A program made the translations under genes and the position numbers. The notes below the pieces were generated by a model, which was given only the letters and a program-made list of their open reading frames with translations, had not been told where the DNA came from and did not search any database. Positions 1-8,311 of a stretch of 55,667 nucleotides of DNA are shown one piece after another; the first letter of the stretch is position 1; each line of letters begins with the position of its first letter. Origin of the DNA: Cocleimonas sp. (GTDB lineage Bacteria > Pseudomonadota > Gammaproteobacteria > Thiotrichales > Thiotrichaceae); assembly GCA_021647365.1 (NCBI GenBank), contig JAKIUW010000023.1:1-55667 (forward strand), given 5' to 3'.

Positions 1-42
1 AGCTTTAAATTCGGGGGAATGGTTTCTACGTTTTTTACTCAT
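1..42 (-). CDS. IS3-family transposase OrfA, N-terminal fragment (partial)
   Basis: The minus strand starts with ATG at 42, preceded by a GAGGA ribosome binding site. It reads MSKKRRNHSPEFKA before leaving the window. This is the characteristic opening of IS3-family OrfA (helix-turn-helix DNA-binding) proteins, which usually begin with a basic stretch followed by YSPEFK or HSPEFK. Only 14 codons are available, so the subgroup cannot be assigned. Confidence 0.7.
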   Translation of the reverse strand, partial: MSKKRRNHSPEFKA

Positions 43-126
43 TTTCTGTTTCCTCATATTTCAATTATAAACAGAAAATAGTTCTTAAGTTGTTGCTAAA
101 ACTGTCCTAAGGATGGGGTACACCTC
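1..126 (-). mobile_element. End of an IS3-family-like insertion sequence (runs off left edge)
   Basis: The first 42 bases encode, on the minus strand, the start of an IS3-type OrfA. The bases to about 126 would be its terminal region, with GTGTACCCC (minus strand, 115-123) near the putative end. The boundary is inferred from where the antitoxin-like reading frame at 233 stops resembling its family. The exact terminal inverted repeat and target duplication cannot be seen because the other end lies outside the window. Confidence 0.6.
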
Positions 127-233
127 TGTATTACCTTTTTAGACTTTTTCCAGTCGATATATTCTGTAGAATCTGCAGTAGTCCAGAATGCTTGCTCTTC
201 TTTTTTTGAAGCAAATGTTGGTATCTTTTTCAT
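96..233 (-). pseudogene. CopG/BrnA-family antitoxin truncated by the IS
   Basis: The minus-strand frame begins with ATG at 233, preceded by AAGAAGG. It reads MKKIPTFASKKEEQAFW, then a segment containing DSTEYIDWKKSKKV. This is the conserved N-terminus of the CopG-family antitoxins (PF12441-like) that normally continue into a ribbon-helix-helix. Here the similarity ends at about residue 34, and the frame runs into IS-like sequence, stopping at 96. The DNA-binding half is therefore missing. No BrnT-like toxin gene is adjacent: the next gene upstream in the same direction is hupV. Family assignment is from motif recall and the truncation is inference. Confidence 0.6.
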
Positions 234-279
234 GTGTACACCTTCTTCTCTTTTTTGCTAATATCTCTAGCTGAGATTG

Positions 280-1725
280 TTAATGAACCGTGCAAACCAT
301 GCACGGATCAAACGACCTGACGATATGTTGCACAGCCACAGAGTCATTCCCCCCTTCACCAACAACCGTCCCAATCAACGCTTGTTCCAATGCCCCAGCA
401 ATATCATCTTTATCTCTTGGTGAGAAATTCCACGTTGTCGGCGCAATTATCTGATAGTTCAAAATTCTGCCGTTACGAATCCGAATCCAATGCCCTAAGC
501 TACCGCGTGCGGCTTCGATGATGCCTTGTCCTTCGGCTTCATCGGGTAGTTTTGCGGTGATTTGAAATGGCTCATCGGGTTTGATGTGTTTTACCCAGTT
601 TTCCATTTCGGGGATGATTCTGGCGAGCTCTAATAGCCTAGTGATGACTCTATTGCGTACATTGCTTTGACTGTTTTTAACCAGATCAAGCGCTAGCGGA
701 TGCTCTGCGATGGTTTGTCTGGCGAGTGCGCCCACTTCGATGACTTGCTCGTTGTAGCGCGGTGCTTTACACCAGCTATAGCCGTCGGCTTGGTCTGGGT
801 CGGGTAGGGTGTTGCCTTGGTAGGGATGCTTTGCGCCATTTTGGGAGAGCATCCAGCTGCTGGATATATCTTCTTTAATTAGCTCTGTGTCTAGCTTGCT
901 GAGTTCTCCGTTTGACCAAATGCCTTGTGGTAGAAAGGGTTTGTCATCGACCGAGTACACGCCAAAGCTCATGAACTTTGCGTTGATTTTGCCGAGTTTA
1001 TCCAGTTCTAAATCTTCTGCTACTTTTAAGAATTGGGCAAAGTCGGATTGCGGGTGGCTTTCCATCCATGACTTTAGGTTGTCATCACTTGTTAGTTGGC
1101 TGATGTTTTCTAGCGTGTCGGCAAAAACTTCAGTTTCTAAAAATTCACGAAAGCTGGTTAATTTCCCCAGTAGTTGTATTTTGTCAGAGGCACTGGCTGA
1201 AGTGGTTGTGCCTCCCGGTTGAATACTTAACGTGTGCGGCCATTTACCTGCGAGTATGCCTGTGATGTGCATAAACTCAGCGCGGGCTTTTAACATAGTT
1301 GCCGTGGCGGTGCCTGTTTGGGCGCGAAAGCGGGTGGCGATGTCATTATGCCAAGGCTTGTTTTGATAAGCATCACGCGCAAAGTCGGGCATAAAAAAGA
1401 GATAAAAATGGGTTAGATGATCGGAAAGGTTTTCACACGCTAGCACAAGATTAGTCGCTAGTTGTCCGTTTGTGGGCGGTTTAACGCCTTGGGCTTCTGC
1501 CAAGGCACTGGCACAGGCAACTGATTGTGAAACTGAGCAGATACCACAAATACGTGGCGTGTAAGTGAGCGCATCCATCGGTGGTTTCCCTTGCAGGATT
1601 TGCTCAAAGCCACGGTAAAGCGGTGAATTGACCCACGCCTTGGTGACGATGCCATCGGTGATTTCGACTTCAACTTCAAGATCGCCTTCAACGCGGTTGA
1701 AAGGGCCTATGATTTTTCTGCTCAT
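280..1725 (-). CDS. hupV: HupV/HoxC, large subunit of regulatory (H2-sensing) [NiFe] hydrogenase
   Basis: This is the large subunit of a cytoplasmic group 2b sensor hydrogenase that detects H2 and signals to the kinase HupT. The N-terminal nickel motif RICGIC places Cys60 and Cys63, and the C-terminal motif DPCMVCTVH places Cys475 and Cys478. The protein ends exactly at His481. Catalytic large subunits carry a C-terminal peptide beyond this His that an endopeptidase removes; its absence is a hallmark of HupV/HoxC and contrasts with HupL at 15081, which has 15 extra residues. It is the last gene of the minus-strand operon. It is separated from hupU by a GxxExxY gene and two repeats, whereas hupU and hupV are usually adjacent. 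Confidence 0.95.
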   Translation of the reverse strand: MSRKIIGPFNRVEGDLEVEVEITDGIVTKAWVNSPLYRGFEQILQGKPPMDALTYTPRICGICSVSQSVACASALAEAQGVKPPTNGQLATNLVLACENLSDHLTHFYLFFMPDFARDAYQNKPWHNDIATRFRAQTGTATATMLKARAEFMHITGILAGKWPHTLSIQPGGTTTSASASDKIQLLGKLTSFREFLETEVFADTLENISQLTSDDNLKSWMESHPQSDFAQFLKVAEDLELDKLGKINAKFMSFGVYSVDDKPFLPQGIWSNGELSKLDTELIKEDISSSWMLSQNGAKHPYQGNTLPDPDQADGYSWCKAPRYNEQVIEVGALARQTIAEHPLALDLVKNSQSNVRNRVITRLLELARIIPEMENWVKHIKPDEPFQITAKLPDEAEGQGIIEAARGSLGHWIRIRNGRILNYQIIAPTTWNFSPRDKDDIAGALEQALIGTVVGEGGNDSVAVQHIVRSFDPCMVCTVH

Positions 1726-1770
1726 TTGTTATAACCGATGGGTTTGTTTCTAGGTTCGAAAAAATGCATT

Positions 1771-1849
1771 TTACCACGAAGGACACGAAGAGCACGAAGG
1801 GTAAAGACTAGCTGTTTTTCCTTCGTGTACTTCGTGCTCTTCGTGGTGA
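1771..1849. repeat. CACGAAG-type dispersed hairpin repeat, copy 1
   Basis: ACCACGAAGGACACGAAG and a matching inverted segment ending in CTTCGTGGT flank a short loop, giving an imperfect hairpin of about 79 bases. Near-identical elements lie at 2259-2338, 8312-8392 and 8771-8850, all inside the same operon. Copies 1 and 2 bracket the GxxExxY gene. Confidence 0.85.
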
Positions 1850-1857
1850 GTCTTTGT

Positions 1858-2229
1858 TTAAAGTACAAAGCGCTTGATTCCGTCTTTCAAACGTACTTCA
1901 TTAAAGTTGATTAATAGCCCTGTTTTGATTTTAGCTAATTTCATGTAAGTAAGCAGTTGTGCTTCATGGATTCTTTTTAGTTTTTCAACACTTTTTAGTT
2001 CAATAATTAACTCGTCTTCTATCAATAAATCAATACGGTATCCACAATCTAACTTGATGCCTTTGTATTCAACAGCTAGAGGGTGTTGTATTTTAAAATC
2101 TATTTTTTGACTTTGAAGTTCGTGGGCTAGGCATTGTTCGTAGGTTGATTCTAGCAACCCTGGACCAAGATGCTTGTGTACTTCAATTGCACAACCTAAG
2201 ACTGTGTGAGATAAATTGTCGAATTCCAT
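1858..2229 (-). CDS. GxxExxY protein (PD-(D/E)XK nuclease-like fold)
   Basis: A 123-residue protein with GLLESTY at about residues 24-30, matching the family-defining GxxExxY motif. Further on are D67 in RIDLLIEDE and an ExK triad (IIELKSV), the typical PD-(D/E)XK nuclease core. The function of the family is not established. Such genes are commonly found beside CACGAAG-type repeats, and this copy is bracketed by two of them. It sits between hupU and hupV, which normally touch, so it looks like an inserted cassette rather than a hydrogenase gene. It is in the operon's direction and should be co-transcribed with it. Confidence 0.85.
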   Translation of the reverse strand: MEFDNLSHTVLGCAIEVHKHLGPGLLESTYEQCLAHELQSQKIDFKIQHPLAVEYKGIKLDCGYRIDLLIEDELIIELKSVEKLKRIHEAQLLTYMKLAKIKTGLLINFNEVRLKDGIKRFVL

Positions 2230-2258
2230 AGTATTTTTGGTATATTAAAATCCTAATT

Positions 2259-2338
2259 TTACCACGAAGAGGACGAAGAGCACGAAGGGTAAAGACTAGC
2301 TTGTTTTCCTTCGTGAACTTCGTGCTCTTCGTGGTGAA
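2259..2338. repeat. CACGAAG-type dispersed hairpin repeat, copy 2
   Basis: An imperfect inverted repeat very similar to 1771-1849, lying between hupU and the GxxExxY gene. Reading it as protein gives low-complexity KSTKFTKE or HEGHEEHEG strings, which are artefacts. Confidence 0.85.
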
Positions 2339-2351
2339 TTGTTTTTTCTCA

Positions 2352-3338
2352 TTAATTCTGCTTCCCAGGTGGCGTAATAATCTTACTCGCCGTTGCATTA
2401 TCCTTTAAGCGTTTTGGTGTGGCCGCTTTTGAAAGGGATGACAATGCCACAAACCAAGCTTTGGGCATATCGGTGGGAAGCCCGATGGGTATACCTGCAA
2501 TTTTTGGAGTTTCCGTAAAACTTTTCCGAGGCTCTTCAAACTCTGGGGCGGTGCAGTTGATGCAGGGGTAGCCACCATCGAGGCAGGAGCCTTTACCATT
2601 CCATGGACGGATATTACAATCGGCGCGGGCTTGTGTGCCAATACAACCCTTATGTTCCATCATGCAACCAATATCGCCAAGTTTTTCTGCGCTAGCTTTG
2701 TATTCGTAATATTCGCTACGACCGCAACCATGATGCACTAAGTGATCGGTGTAGTTACGCGGGCGATTGAGTTCATCTAAGTGTTCGGTGCGTAAATCCC
2801 CCATGGCTAACTGGCTGAGCACATCTGTCACCCAGTCGGGATGCGTGGGGCAACCTGCGACATTGATGACAGGAAATTTACTGGGTGATTGCCAGTCAGT
2901 ACCCAGTAAACCACCGACTTCTTTGCCATCGTACTGTAATCCACAAGCATCGCCCGGGTTACTGCCAGCAGCGGTGATACCACCAAAAGCTGCACAAGAG
3001 CCAATTGCTAAGGTGTATTGTGCTTTTTCTGCCAGTTCTTCTAACCATGTCATCATTGGCTTGCCTGTGCCAGCAAGTATATGAAATTTACCTGTGCCGT
3101 TCGGGCCTTGCATGACGGAGCCTTCAAGGCAAAGTGCATCTAAATGGATTTCCCCTGAAATGATGTCATTTAAAACGTGTATAAACTCATCGGCAGAGGC
3201 TTCGCTTAACGAAGGATGCCAGAGCATATTAATCCCCGTGCTTTTAAAGCGAGTCATTAAATCGGGCGATTCAGCATTAAGTAGCGATAGGCTACAGCCT
3301 CCGCATCCACCTGATTGCAACCATAGGACATTAAACAT
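2352..3338 (-). CDS. hupU: HupU/HoxB, small subunit of regulatory [NiFe] hydrogenase
   Basis: The iron-sulfur small subunit that pairs with HupV. It begins directly with MFNVLWLQSGGCGGCS (proximal-cluster Cys12 and Cys15) and has no Tat signal, so it stays in the cytoplasm as H2 sensors do. The later motif IGSCAAFGG keeps Gly where O2-tolerant membrane enzymes have an extra Cys. Further cluster ligands occur in HHGCGRSEYY, CMMEHKGCIG and GYPCINCTAPEF. At 328 residues the length is usual. Its start overlaps the end of hupT by 8 bases, suggesting translational coupling of sensor and kinase. Confidence 0.95.
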   Translation of the reverse strand: MFNVLWLQSGGCGGCSLSLLNAESPDLMTRFKSTGINMLWHPSLSEASADEFIHVLNDIISGEIHLDALCLEGSVMQGPNGTGKFHILAGTGKPMMTWLEELAEKAQYTLAIGSCAAFGGITAAGSNPGDACGLQYDGKEVGGLLGTDWQSPSKFPVINVAGCPTHPDWVTDVLSQLAMGDLRTEHLDELNRPRNYTDHLVHHGCGRSEYYEYKASAEKLGDIGCMMEHKGCIGTQARADCNIRPWNGKGSCLDGGYPCINCTAPEFEEPRKSFTETPKIAGIPIGLPTDMPKAWFVALSSLSKAATPKRLKDNATASKIITPPGKQN

Positions 3339-4695
3339 GAGCGACTTCTTTAGGTAGGCTTAGCGTAAATAGTGCCCCACCATTTTCGTGGTTCTCTACT
3401 TGCAAGCTTCCGTTACATTGTTCGGTGGCAAGTCCGTAACTGATGTATAAACCTAATCCTGTGCCTTTGCCAACAGGTTTTGTAGTGAAAAATGGATCGA
3501 AAAGTTTAACAAGATTTTCTTCGGGGATTCCTGCTCCCGTGTCTTGAATGATAATAGTTACCGTATCGGGATCTTCTTTTGTCGCTACCATTAAAGCTGG
3601 GTGAGCGCTATCTTCTAAGGCATCTAAAGCATTTTGGAATAAGTTAATTAATATTTGGTGGATATAACCTTCATTTGCGGTAATGAATAGCTCATCTGGC
3701 ATAGCCGTAATTAACTTAGGTTTTTTGCGCGCGGAATGTGTGACCCAATGAATAGAACTGTTAATGAGTTCGACTAAATCAAAATCTGTTATTTTATTGT
3801 TTTTGGGTGTTGCAAATCGACGCAGCTCTTCGACAATAGTTTTAACCCGTTCGGCGCCTTCTAATGAGCCTTCAATCAATGGTTTTATATCATCTAGAAT
3901 ACGGTCAATTTTTAGCTTTTTTCTGAGCTCTTCGCGTTCTTCTATACTGATATTTTCATGCACGGCTTCAAGGTATTTTCGGAAGCGTTTTTCGTAAGAT
4001 TGTAGGGCATGCATATTGCCGAAAACAAAACTAATGGGGTTGTTTAATTCGTGTGCAACACCTGCAACTAAGCGACCTAAAGATGCCATTTTTTCTGATT
4101 GAATCAGTTGTTGTTGTGTCGCTTTTAATGCTTCATGGGTTTCTTGCAATTCTCGATAGGCTTTACGGATTTCATCCAAAGGTCTGCCTGTTAAAACAGA
4201 ACCTAATAAACGACCTTTGTAATCATAATGTGCTTTACAGGTGACAGCCATTGGGATGGATTCACCTGTTGCGTTGAGCATATCAATTTCACAATCGACA
4301 AGGTTTCCTGAGCGAATTTTTTCGGGAAATTCATCTACTTGCGCACTCGCGGCTTTTGGGAAAAGCGTATTGAGTGACTGATTGCAGAGTTGTGTATTAT
4401 CTTTGCCAGTAAGCTTTTCTAGCGTTGAGTTTACGCGCTGAATATTGCCATCAATATTGGTGACTACCAGCACATCATGCATGGATGACAGTACACTTTC
4501 GATAAACTGCTGGGCTTGCTCTAGCTCGGCATTTTTTTCTTCTAAGGCAACTTGTGAGTTAACTAAATCAGCGTAGATAACATCCATACGCTGGATAACT
4601 TCAACCCATGCATCATCAGCCGTGGCAGGGTTTAGATGCTGCGCATCTGGTACTTGCTCGGTGAGTGAATGCTGTGGTTGGTTTTGAGGTGTCAT
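3331..4695 (-). CDS. hupT: HupT/HoxJ, soluble PAS histidine kinase of the H2-sensing pathway
   Basis: A 454-residue kinase without transmembrane segments. An N-terminal helical region is followed by a PAS domain (about 60-175) and a HisKA domain with the phospho-acceptor in AGVAHELNNP (His215). A HATPase_c domain follows, with N box NLFQNALDAL, G1 box DTGAGIPEE and G2 box GKGTGLGLYIS. In Rhodobacter and Ralstonia the homologue binds the HupUV/HoxBC sensor and phosphorylates the NtrC-type regulator. The gene order hupR..hupT-hupU-hupV supports the same role here. Confidence 0.93.
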   Translation of the reverse strand: MTPQNQPQHSLTEQVPDAQHLNPATADDAWVEVIQRMDVIYADLVNSQVALEEKNAELEQAQQFIESVLSSMHDVLVVTNIDGNIQRVNSTLEKLTGKDNTQLCNQSLNTLFPKAASAQVDEFPEKIRSGNLVDCEIDMLNATGESIPMAVTCKAHYDYKGRLLGSVLTGRPLDEIRKAYRELQETHEALKATQQQLIQSEKMASLGRLVAGVAHELNNPISFVFGNMHALQSYEKRFRKYLEAVHENISIEEREELRKKLKIDRILDDIKPLIEGSLEGAERVKTIVEELRRFATPKNNKITDFDLVELINSSIHWVTHSARKKPKLITAMPDELFITANEGYIHQILINLFQNALDALEDSAHPALMVATKEDPDTVTIIIQDTGAGIPEENLVKLFDPFFTTKPVGKGTGLGLYISYGLATEQCNGSLQVENHENGGALFTLSLPKEVAHV

Positions 4696-4696
4696 A

Positions 4697-5029
4697 TTAG
4701 TAAAGAATTAAAAATGCTTTATCGTTGTCAGCATCTAACTTTTCAATGTCCTGAACATGACTCCGTAAGATTTCTTCGATTTGTTTGATGCTACAGTTGC
4801 CACGACGAATCCAAACTACTTTAGGAGGGTAACCTTTAAGCAGGCTTTTTTCATGGAAGTCAGAATCTTTGCTGACAATAGTAAATTTATTTATTTTGGC
4901 GTACTTCCAAATATCATCGTCTTGTTCTGAGCCTAAACCAACACGATCAACATGGGCTGAGTCAGGAAATGTTTCAGCAAGTCTTTGGACTAATTTTGGT
5001 GTCAGGTTTTCATCAAATAATAACTTCAT
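4697..5029 (-). CDS. DUF5615 PIN-like protein, putative toxin of a TA pair
   Basis: About 110 residues beginning MKLLFDENLT, with acidic residues typical of PIN-like nucleases (DEN near the start, EQDDDIW, SKDSDF). The ATG at 5029 overlaps the TGA of the upstream DUF433 gene (ATGA), the usual arrangement of an antitoxin-toxin pair. An upstream TTG at 5035 is in frame but less likely. The pair lies between hupR and hupT, genes that need no such partner, so it appears inserted. hupT starts only 2 bases after this stop. Toxicity is inferred from the family, not shown. Confidence 0.8.
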   Translation of the reverse strand: MKLLFDENLTPKLVQRLAETFPDSAHVDRVGLGSEQDDDIWKYAKINKFTIVSKDSDFHEKSLLKGYPPKVVWIRRGNCSIKQIEEILRSHVQDIEKLDADNDKAFLILY

Positions 5030-5250
5030 GCACAATTAGCCATTTGCAGGCGTTCACGGTCGGCAGCATAGGCTAGACAGGCTTGTATATCATCTTTTGT
5101 GAGATAATCAAATTCTTCAAGAATTTCTTCGTTGCTCATACCTGATGCCAAGTATTCTAAAATATCATATACCGTAATACGCAAGCCTCTGATGCAGGGT
5201 TTGCCGCTACGTTTGCCTGGATCAATGGTAATTATGTCTTGGTAGTTCAT
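5026..5250 (-). CDS. DUF433 protein, putative antitoxin
   Basis: A 74-residue protein with the typical DUF433 pattern: DPGKRSGKPCIRGLRITV near the N-terminus, then a winged-helix-like segment (ILEYLASGMSNEEILEEF). DUF433 proteins commonly accompany DUF5615 PIN-like proteins and are predicted DNA-binding antitoxins. The stop overlaps the toxin-like ATG by four bases. A G-rich repeat copy lies just upstream at 5347-5366, between this gene and hupR. Confidence 0.82.
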   Translation of the reverse strand: MNYQDIITIDPGKRSGKPCIRGLRITVYDILEYLASGMSNEEILEEFDYLTKDDIQACLAYAADRERLQMANCA

Positions 5251-5346
5251 AGCTAGAACCTAAATTATGTTCGATGAATTAGTTTCTAATTATAACAGAA
5301 ACTGATAACTGACTGCGCAAAGGTCAAATCCGCACAAAAGTGCCAA

Positions 5347-5366
5347 TAAGTAGGGGGGTGTGCTTT
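5347..5366 (+). repeat. Poly-G palindromic element, single arm (copy 1)
   Basis: TAGGGGGGTGTGCTTT at 5351-5366 matches the core of the dispersed element seen as full palindromes at 35330-35398 and 50118-50183. The ATGTAAAA part is lost or diverged here. It sits 3 bases after the hupR stop codon. Confidence 0.65.
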
Positions 5367-5368
5367 GG

Positions 5369-6886
5369 TTAAGAAGCTTTACTCTTCTTAGCTTTGCTTG
5401 TTGGCAACTGTACCACATCTTGTTCTACTTGCTCTAAGCCATAACGCTCTAATTTACTACGCAGTCCTACTCTTGATAAGCCTAATTCCTCGGCGGCGCG
5501 TGTTTTGTTCCAACTATGGCGGATCAAGGTTTCTTTTAGGATGCGAGCTTCTAACTGCTCGATACGTGTTTTGAGCGTGCCGTTTGTTTCGCCGGTCACT
5601 AACCTCATGTCTTGGCGTTGTTCATCAGGGGTTGCGCGTAAAATGTGGGGCGAAATTAAATTGGCTTCGAGTTTATCATTTTGCGCAAGCACCAACATGC
5701 GTTTGATTTCATTTTGTAATTCGCGCACATTTCCTGGCCATTGATACTTTTGAAAGCACTCTAAAACTTCAGTGGTAATACTGCCAACTCGCTTGCCGAG
5801 TTCATTCATAATTTCATTAAGCAAGTAAGTGGTGAGAGGAGGAATGTCTTCTAATCGGTCGCGTAACGGGGGAAGCTTGATGGTGAAGGTGGCAAGACGA
5901 TAGTAAAGGTCTTGTCTAAAGCGTCCTTCACGGACTTCTTTTTCTAAGTCTTTATTGGTTGCGGCGAGAATGCGAACATCTACGGGGCGACGTTTATTAC
6001 TGCCGAGTGGGCGTACCTCTTTTTCTTGTAATACGCGGAGCAATTTAAGTTGAAAGGCGGGTGAAATATCACCGATTTCATCTAAGAAAATAGTGCCTTC
6101 GTTAGCACTTTCAAACAGTCCGATACGATCATCTACTGCGCCAGTAAAAGCGCCTTTTTTATGACCAAATAACTCACTTTCTAGGAGTTCATCAGGGAGC
6201 GCACCACAGTTTTCAGCTACAAACGGGCCATCTTGGCGTAAGCTATTGTAGTGAAGCGCGCGTGCGCAAAGCTCTTTTCCTGTACCTGATTCGCCAGTAA
6301 CTAAAACGCTAACATCAAAGGGTGATACCTGTTTAACCGTGTCGCAGGTAGCATTCATAATGCTGTCTGGGCTACGCACGATGCCTTCCCAGCTATAATG
6401 GGTTTGGAGCAGTTTACGTTGTGTATCAATCGCTTCTTTGAGTGTTTTGGGCTGTAGGTTTAGCTCAATCGAAAGGCGGTCATTGATGCGGTGTAAATCA
6501 AATAATTCGACTGCATTTTTAAGCTTTAAAATCACATCATCAGGGTGCCAAGGCTTGCTGATAAATTGGTAAATGCCACCCTCATTGATGGCAGAGATAA
6601 TATCTTCCGAGTCGGTATACCCTGAGATAATCATGCGGATGATTTCAGGCCATGACTCACGAATCTGTGAGCATAGTTCTACACCCGTAACATCAGGCAT
6701 ACGCTGGTCACACACTACCACTTGTATCCATTCTCGTTCGAGAACGACTAGCGCTTCTTTGGCACTGTTTGCCGTATGCACATCAAAATGTTCATCCAAA
6801 ATCCGTTCCAGTGTTTCGATAGAGCGAGGCTCATCGTCAATGATGAGTATGCTTGGAAGTGGCTTTTTGGGGGAGTCGCTCATCAT
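5369..6886 (-). CDS. hupR: HupR/HoxA, NtrC-type response regulator activating the uptake hydrogenase
   Basis: A 505-residue three-domain sigma-54 activator. The receiver domain has its phospho-acceptor in VVVCDQRMPD (Asp60) and is followed by a linker and an AAA+ domain. The AAA+ domain carries Walker A GESGTGKE (about 198-204) and GAFTGA (245-250), the loop that contacts sigma-54. The C-terminal Fis-type helix-turn-helix contains WNKTRAAEELGLSR. It is the output of the HupUV-HupT sensor. The matching target is the sigma-54 promoter at 13874-13889 upstream of hupS. Two adjacent ATG codons open the frame and either may be used. Confidence 0.95.
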   Translation of the reverse strand: MMSDSPKKPLPSILIIDDEPRSIETLERILDEHFDVHTANSAKEALVVLEREWIQVVVCDQRMPDVTGVELCSQIRESWPEIIRMIISGYTDSEDIISAINEGGIYQFISKPWHPDDVILKLKNAVELFDLHRINDRLSIELNLQPKTLKEAIDTQRKLLQTHYSWEGIVRSPDSIMNATCDTVKQVSPFDVSVLVTGESGTGKELCARALHYNSLRQDGPFVAENCGALPDELLESELFGHKKGAFTGAVDDRIGLFESANEGTIFLDEIGDISPAFQLKLLRVLQEKEVRPLGSNKRRPVDVRILAATNKDLEKEVREGRFRQDLYYRLATFTIKLPPLRDRLEDIPPLTTYLLNEIMNELGKRVGSITTEVLECFQKYQWPGNVRELQNEIKRMLVLAQNDKLEANLISPHILRATPDEQRQDMRLVTGETNGTLKTRIEQLEARILKETLIRHSWNKTRAAEELGLSRVGLRSKLERYGLEQVEQDVVQLPTSKAKKSKAS

Positions 6887-6934
6887 ATTTCTCGAAGTTA
6901 TGGTTGTTTTACTTGAATGTGAATATTAATTATT

Positions 6935-7255
6935 TTAGTAAGGGTAAGGTGGAATATTGCGCTTATCAAAACTTGTTCGGTACTGCTTAAAATGTTCTTT
7001 TAGCATTTTTTCATACTCTTCCATATAAAACTCAATCGCTTTATCAGTGCTTTCATCATAAGTTTCACGCGTTTCAGACATGGCAGAGGTCAAAAATGCA
7101 CTAAAACGCGCAGATGCATAAAGCAAAGATGCGTGTACTAAACGGTGGTCGGTCTCATCGGAGCAAAAGTTATTGGCTTGATTAATAAAGTCATCCGCCA
7201 TCTTGATGAATTTCTTGTCGGTTTCTAGTTGTTTCGTTTTATCTTCTGTACTCAT
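6935..7255 (-). CDS. DUF3144 family protein
   Basis: A 106-residue acidic, all-helical soluble protein with the DUF3144 pattern FIKMADDFINQAN, then LVHASLLYASARFSAF and EEYEKMLKEHF. The family is functionally uncharacterised and widespread in proteobacteria. Here it lies between hypB and hupR in the same direction, with short gaps of about 50 bases on each side, so it is probably co-transcribed with the hydrogenase genes. Whether it has a hydrogenase role is unknown. Confidence 0.8.
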   Translation of the reverse strand: MSTEDKTKQLETDKKFIKMADDFINQANNFCSDETDHRLVHASLLYASARFSAFLTSAMSETRETYDESTDKAIEFYMEEYEKMLKEHFKQYRTSFDKRNIPPYPY

Positions 7256-7304
7256 TAGCTTCTCGTATTGATCTGTTTATTAATATTCAAAAATGTTTTT
7301 AGTT

Positions 7305-8276
7305 TTATGCTGATTGTTGAATTGGTGCTGTGCTGCCTTGTGATTTAATCGTTGGGTGACCGATTAAACGCATTTGACGGGTTGCTTTAATCCATTGATA
7401 CCAATTATCCATGCCTTCACCTGAGGTCGCTGAAACTTGTAAAATTTGGATGCTAGGGTTTACACGGCGTGCATATTCGATACATTTATCGACATCAAAA
7501 TCTAGGTAAGGTAACAGGTCGATTTTGTTGAGTATCATAATATCTGCGGCGTGGAACATGTCTGGGTATTTTAATGGCTTATCTTCGCCTTCGGTAACGG
7601 ACAAGATGGCGACCTTATGTGCTTCGCCTAAATCAAATGCAGCGGGGCAAACGAGGTTGCCGACATTTTCGATAAATAATACACCACCGTCTTCGGGTGT
7701 CATTTTTTTCATCGCGTGACCAATCATGTGCGCATCAAGGTGACAGCCTTTGCCAGTATTTATTTGTAGGGCTGGTACGCCTGTGGCACGGATGCGTTCG
7801 GCATCGTTTGCGGTTTGTTGATCACCTTCGATAACGGAGAGCGATAACTCATCTTTTAAGTCAGTGATGGTTTTTGTGAGTAGGGTGGTTTTACCTGAAC
7901 CTGGGCTAGAGACGAGATTGAGACTTAGAATACCTTTATCGGTAAAGAAGCCACGATTTTCGTTGGCGTATTCATCGTTCTTGCCGAGAATATTTTGCTC
8001 AATTTCGACCATGCGTGATTGACTTAGGCCTGGGACATGCGAATGTGCTGGGCCGTGGCCATAGTGCGTGTCTTGTGTGTTCTGGTCGGTGTGGATATGT
8101 TTATTATCTTGCTCAGGACGGTGACTATGGTTTTCATGGCTTTCATCATGCGCATGGCTGTGCGTAGTGCCATCAGCATGCGTATGTTCATGTGTGTGGC
8201 TGTGTTCATGCCCGTGAGAATGGCTATGACCATCCACCATTACTTCGTCTGTTCCGCATCCGCATACTGTACACAT
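7305..8276 (-). CDS. hypB: HypB, nickel-inserting GTPase with long His-rich region
   Basis: A GTPase that delivers nickel, with HypA, to the hydrogenase large subunit precursor. The N-terminal CxxCGC high-affinity metal motif (MCTVCGCG) is followed by a His-rich stretch at about residues 17-80, as in nickel-storing HypB of rhizobia. The G domain has Walker A SSPGSGKTT (about 123-131), metal-binding residues in GKGCHLDAHM and the NKID specificity motif. At 323 residues it is a long HypB because of the His tract. It is followed (in transcription order) by DUF3144 and preceded by hypA across a CACGAAG repeat. Confidence 0.97.
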   Translation of the reverse strand: MCTVCGCGTDEVMVDGHSHSHGHEHSHTHEHTHADGTTHSHAHDESHENHSHRPEQDNKHIHTDQNTQDTHYGHGPAHSHVPGLSQSRMVEIEQNILGKNDEYANENRGFFTDKGILSLNLVSSPGSGKTTLLTKTITDLKDELSLSVIEGDQQTANDAERIRATGVPALQINTGKGCHLDAHMIGHAMKKMTPEDGGVLFIENVGNLVCPAAFDLGEAHKVAILSVTEGEDKPLKYPDMFHAADIMILNKIDLLPYLDFDVDKCIEYARRVNPSIQILQVSATSGEGMDNWYQWIKATRQMRLIGHPTIKSQGSTAPIQQSA

Positions 8277-8311
8277 AATAATTTCCTCTTAATTCTCTTA
8301 AATTTTGTTTT

